DNA of 8,205 nt, from the NCBI GenBank assembly GCA_031281985.1, contig JAITEO010000148.1, forward strand, positions 1-8,205. Reading direction: 5' to 3'. How positions within the stretch are numbered: position 1 is the first letter of the stretch; each line of letters starts with the position of its first letter. Under the pieces are notes generated by a model that did no database searches, was not told where the DNA came from, and saw nothing but the letters and a program-made list of their open reading frames with translations. A program made the position numbers and the translations under genes. Of this stretch, positions 6,853-8,205 are shown piece by piece. Source of the DNA: Zoogloeaceae bacterium (GTDB lineage: Bacteria > Pseudomonadota > Gammaproteobacteria > Burkholderiales > Rhodocyclaceae).

Positions 6853-7908
6853 TCAGGTCTCTTCGCTGCCCGACAGCATCTGCCAGTCCAGCGTCTCGCC
6901 CGCGCACAGCGGCACGATGTTCGTTTGGGCGACTGGATAGCCACGGGGCACGTCTTGCGTCTTCTTGCAAAGGGTGATTTTCTCACGGTTTCTCGGCAAA
7001 CCATAGAAATCCGGCCCGTTGAAGCTGGCGAAGGCTTCCAGTTTATCCAATGCGCCCGCCGACTCAAAGGCCTGGGCGTAGAGTTCCAGCGCGTGCGAAG
7101 CGGTATAGCATCCGGCGCAGGCGCAGGCGGCTTCCTTGGCGTTTTGCGGATGTGGCGCGGAATCGGTGCCCAGGAAGAAGGCCGGATGCCCGGAAGTCGC
7201 CGCTTCCAGCAAGGCCAGGCGATGCGTCTCGCGCTTCAATACCGGCAGGCAATAGCGGTGCGGACGCAACCCCTCCTGGAACAGCGCGTTGCGATTGTAG
7301 AGAAGATGATGCGCGGTCAGCGTGGCGGCGATAGGCGCGCCCGCCCGATGCCGATCGCGCACGAATTCGACCGCCTCGCGGGTGGTGGCGTGCTCCAGCA
7401 CCACCTTCAGGCGGGGAAAGCGCCCAAGGAGCGGAGCGAGGAGGGTGTCGATGAATACTTTTTCGCGATCGAAGATATCCACCTTCGGGTCGGTGACTTC
7501 GCCATGCACGAGCAGCGGCAGTCCCGCGCTTTCCATGGCGGCAAATACCGCGCTGGCGTTTTCGATGCGGGTCAGTCCCGCGGCGGAATTGGTGGTTGCG
7601 CCCGCCGGATAGAGCTTAACGCCGTGGATGCAGCCGCAATCCCTGGCCTTTTGGATTTCTTCCGGCAGGGTGTGGTCGGTGAGATAGAGGGTCATCAACG
7701 GCTCGAAGCTCGCGCCTTGCGGCAGCGCGGCGAGGATGCGCGCGCGGTAGGCCAAAGCCAATGCCACGGTCGTCACCGGCGGCTTCAGGTTGGGCATGAC
7801 GATGGCGCGGGCAAACTGACGGGCGCTGTGCGCCAGCGTGACGAGGAGCATTTCGCCATCGCGCAGATGCAGATGCCAGTCATCCGGTCGGGTCAGGGTA
7901 AGGCGCAT
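6853..7908 (-). CDS. pyrC: Dihydroorotase, homodimeric (class II) type
   Basis: PyrC cyclises N-carbamoyl-L-aspartate to dihydroorotate reversibly, the third step of de novo pyrimidine synthesis, in the cytoplasm. The 351-residue length and motifs match the E. coli-type enzyme (348 residues). The metal ligands are visible: HLH at 12-14 in DWHLHLRD, Lys98 in [12 protein letters not shown] (the carbamylated lysine bridging two zincs), His135 in VHGE, His173 in EHATT, and Asp249 in LGTDSAPH. The cysteine-rich CACAGC after it corresponds to the conserved segment of E. coli PyrC. The start ATG gives an N-terminus four residues shorter than E. coli PyrC before the HxH motif, which is acceptable; no strong ribosome binding site precedes it and the leader is C-rich. 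It is the promoter-proximal gene of the five-gene minus-strand cluster. Confidence 0.97.
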   Translation of the reverse strand: MRLTLTRPDDWHLHLRDGEMLLVTLAHSARQFARAIVMPNLKPPVTTVALALAYRARILAALPQGASFEPLMTLYLTDHTLPEEIQKARDCGCIHGVKLYPAGATTNSAAGLTRIENASAVFAAMESAGLPLLVHGEVTDPKVDIFDREKVFIDTLLAPLLGRFPRLKVVLEHATTREAVEFVRDRHRAGAPIAATLTAHHLLYNRNALFQEGLRPHRYCLPVLKRETHRLALLEAATSGHPAFFLGTDSAPHPQNAKEAACACAGCYTASHALELYAQAFESAGALDKLEAFASFNGPDFYGLPRNREKITLCKKTQDVPRGYPVAQTNIVPLCAGETLDWQMLSGSEET

Positions 7909-7947
7909 GGCGTTTGTCGGGAAGAAGCAGTGGGAAATAATGGATGC

Positions 7948-7953
7948 ATTCTA
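7948..7953 (-). promoter_or_regulatory. Likely -10 box of the pyrC operon
   Basis: On the minus strand TAGAAT lies 39 bases before the pyrC ATG, giving a predicted leader of about 30 bases. It matches five of six consensus positions. The -35 region is poor: TTTTGC or TTGCCG at 15-17 bases upstream falls inside the 3' arm of the hairpin at 7969-7998. The position between a terminator and the first gene makes a promoter here likely even though the -35 is weak. Confidence 0.45.
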
Positions 7954-7968
7954 CCGCGCATCCGAAAG

Positions 7969-7998
7969 CGGCAAAAAGTACAACACTACTTTTTGCCG
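7969..7998 (-). promoter_or_regulatory. Perfect 12-bp inverted repeat immediately upstream of the pyrC -10
   Basis: CGGCAAAAAGTA at 7969-7980 is the exact reverse complement of TACTTTTTGCCG at 7987-7998, with a six-base loop CAACAC. If the -10 at 7948-7953 is correct, this repeat covers the -35 region and would not be transcribed with pyrC, so it could be an operator. It could instead be the remnant of a terminator for an upstream gene, although no uninterrupted T-run follows either arm. I do not recognise a known regulator site. Confidence 0.5.
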
Positions 7999-8010
7999 GT
8001 GCAAGTTAGC

Positions 8011-8041
8011 AAAAAAGGGCAGGCGAAGCCTGCCCTTTTTT
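8011..8041. terminator. Strong bidirectional rho-independent terminator
   Basis: A perfect 14-bp stem runs from 8011-8024 (AAAAAAGGGCAGGC) to 8028-8041, with a GAA triloop. A GC-rich core of eight pairs is flanked by six A on the left and six T on the right, so it has a U-tract in both directions. No gene in the window ends into it: pyrC starts to its left and reads away. It therefore most likely ends a minus-strand gene lying to the right of the window, isolating the pyrC promoter. Confidence 0.85.
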
Positions 8042-8083
8042 GGGTAAAGGCAACGAGAACCCACTACCGCTCATCCGTCCGGT

Positions 8084-8108
8084 CGTAGGGGCGCGCTGCG
8101 CGCGCCCG
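8084..8108 (+). repeat. GTAGGGGCGC-type palindromic unit, left copy
   Basis: CGTAGGGGCGC is followed by a hairpin with an 8-bp stem, GGGCGCGC at 8089-8096 pairing with 8100-8107 and loop TGC. The form GTAGGGGCG(N)CGCCC resembles short palindromic repeats that I recall as dispersed in many bacterial genomes; that recollection is not checked here. Confidence 0.6.
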
Positions 8109-8117
8109 CAAACTGTT

Positions 8118-8136
8118 CCTGCCGCGGGACGGCAGG
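8118..8136. repeat. Central hairpin of the inverted-repeat element
   Basis: CCTGCCG at 8118-8124 pairs with CGGCAGG at 8130-8136 around the loop CGGGA. It lies close to the centre of the larger palindrome and is the third hairpin nested in it. Confidence 0.55.
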
Positions 8137-8137
8137 C

Positions 8138-8161
8138 GGGCGCATGCAATGCGCCCCTACG
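8138..8161 (-). repeat. GTAGGGGCGC-type palindromic unit, right copy (inverted)
   Basis: The hairpin GGGCGCAT at 8138-8145 pairs with ATGCGCCC at 8149-8156 around the loop GCA and is followed by CTACG. It is the inverted partner of the unit at 8084-8108. The stem ends differ between copies (GCGCGC versus GCGCAT), but each copy keeps its own pairing, which suggests compensatory change and selection or copying of the folded form. Confidence 0.6.
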
Positions 8162-8205
8162 GGATCGTGCAGAGGGTAGTGGGTTCCCTTGCCTTTACCC
8201 AAAAA

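Larger units (their letters stand above)
8037..8205. mobile_element. MITE-like nested inverted-repeat element
   Basis: The segment is an imperfect palindrome of about 169 bp with no coding capacity. The outer arms are a perfect 17-bp repeat, TTTTTGGGTAAAGGCAA at 8037-8053 and its reverse complement at 8189-8205. After a short mismatch (4 versus 3 bases) comes an 11-bp match, AACCCACTACC at 8058-8068 with 8175-8185. Further in, CGTAGGGGCGC at 8084-8094 matches 8151-8161, and each of these begins a small hairpin. Terminal inverted repeats, small size and no gene fit a non-autonomous transposable element or a complex palindromic repeat. Target-site duplications cannot be checked because the right arm ends at the window edge, so the element may extend further. 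Confidence 0.65.

Noticed and set aside
5530..8088. Open frame of 852 codons on the plus strand, antisense to rfbA, the lipoprotein and pyrC
   Set aside because: It lies opposite three well-supported genes, has no domain signature and runs into the terminator and repeat. It is a codon-bias shadow.
8084..8161. CRISPR array
   Set aside because: The repeated units occur only twice, are inverted rather than direct, and have no regular spacers.
7909..8205. tRNA or structured RNA gene in the 297-base gene-free stretch
   Set aside because: The hairpins are explained by a promoter palindrome, a terminator and a nested inverted repeat. No cloverleaf or known riboswitch core is visible.

Overview
The window is GC-rich, densely coding bacterial DNA. 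A homodimeric-type dihydroorotase, an RmlA/RmlC pair, a symmetrical ApaH and TAGAAT-type -10 boxes together suggest a proteobacterium, most likely a betaproteobacterium. This placement is an inference from gene type and base composition, not from a marker gene.

Layout. Positions 1-744 (+) are the C-terminal half of an AAA-ATPase-like protein with a PD-(D/E)XK nuclease domain, cut by the window edge. Positions 837-4104 (+) hold a two-gene unit: a small NrdG-like radical SAM protein (TTG start), then an 863-residue Ser/Thr protein kinase with two N-terminal zinc ribbons and a C-terminal membrane hairpin. Positions 4133-7908 hold five minus-strand genes that look like one operon, transcribed right to left: pyrC, a small lipoprotein, rfbA (rmlA), rfbC (rmlC) and apaH. 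Their spacings are 15, 39, -4 and 9 bases. The kinase and apaH converge across a 28-base gap with no visible terminator.

The last 297 bases (7909-8205) contain no gene. They hold a likely pyrC promoter, a perfect 12-bp hairpin just upstream of it, a 14-bp-stem bidirectional terminator, and a nested inverted-repeat element of about 169 bp. That element looks like a MITE or complex palindromic repeat and runs exactly to the window end.

Function. The minus-strand operon combines pyrimidine synthesis (PyrC), the first and third steps of dTDP-L-rhamnose synthesis (RmlA, RmlC), Ap4A hydrolysis (ApaH) and an uncharacterised lipoprotein. RmlB and RmlD are not in the window. The plus-strand radical SAM/kinase pair is the least conventional part. 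The kinase keeps its catalytic HRD and DFG motifs, but its glycine-rich loop and alpha-C region are atypical, and its partner is a radical SAM enzyme with no glycyl-radical enzyme nearby. This pair is the best candidate for a poorly described signalling system, and its remaining partners, if any, may lie elsewhere in the genome.
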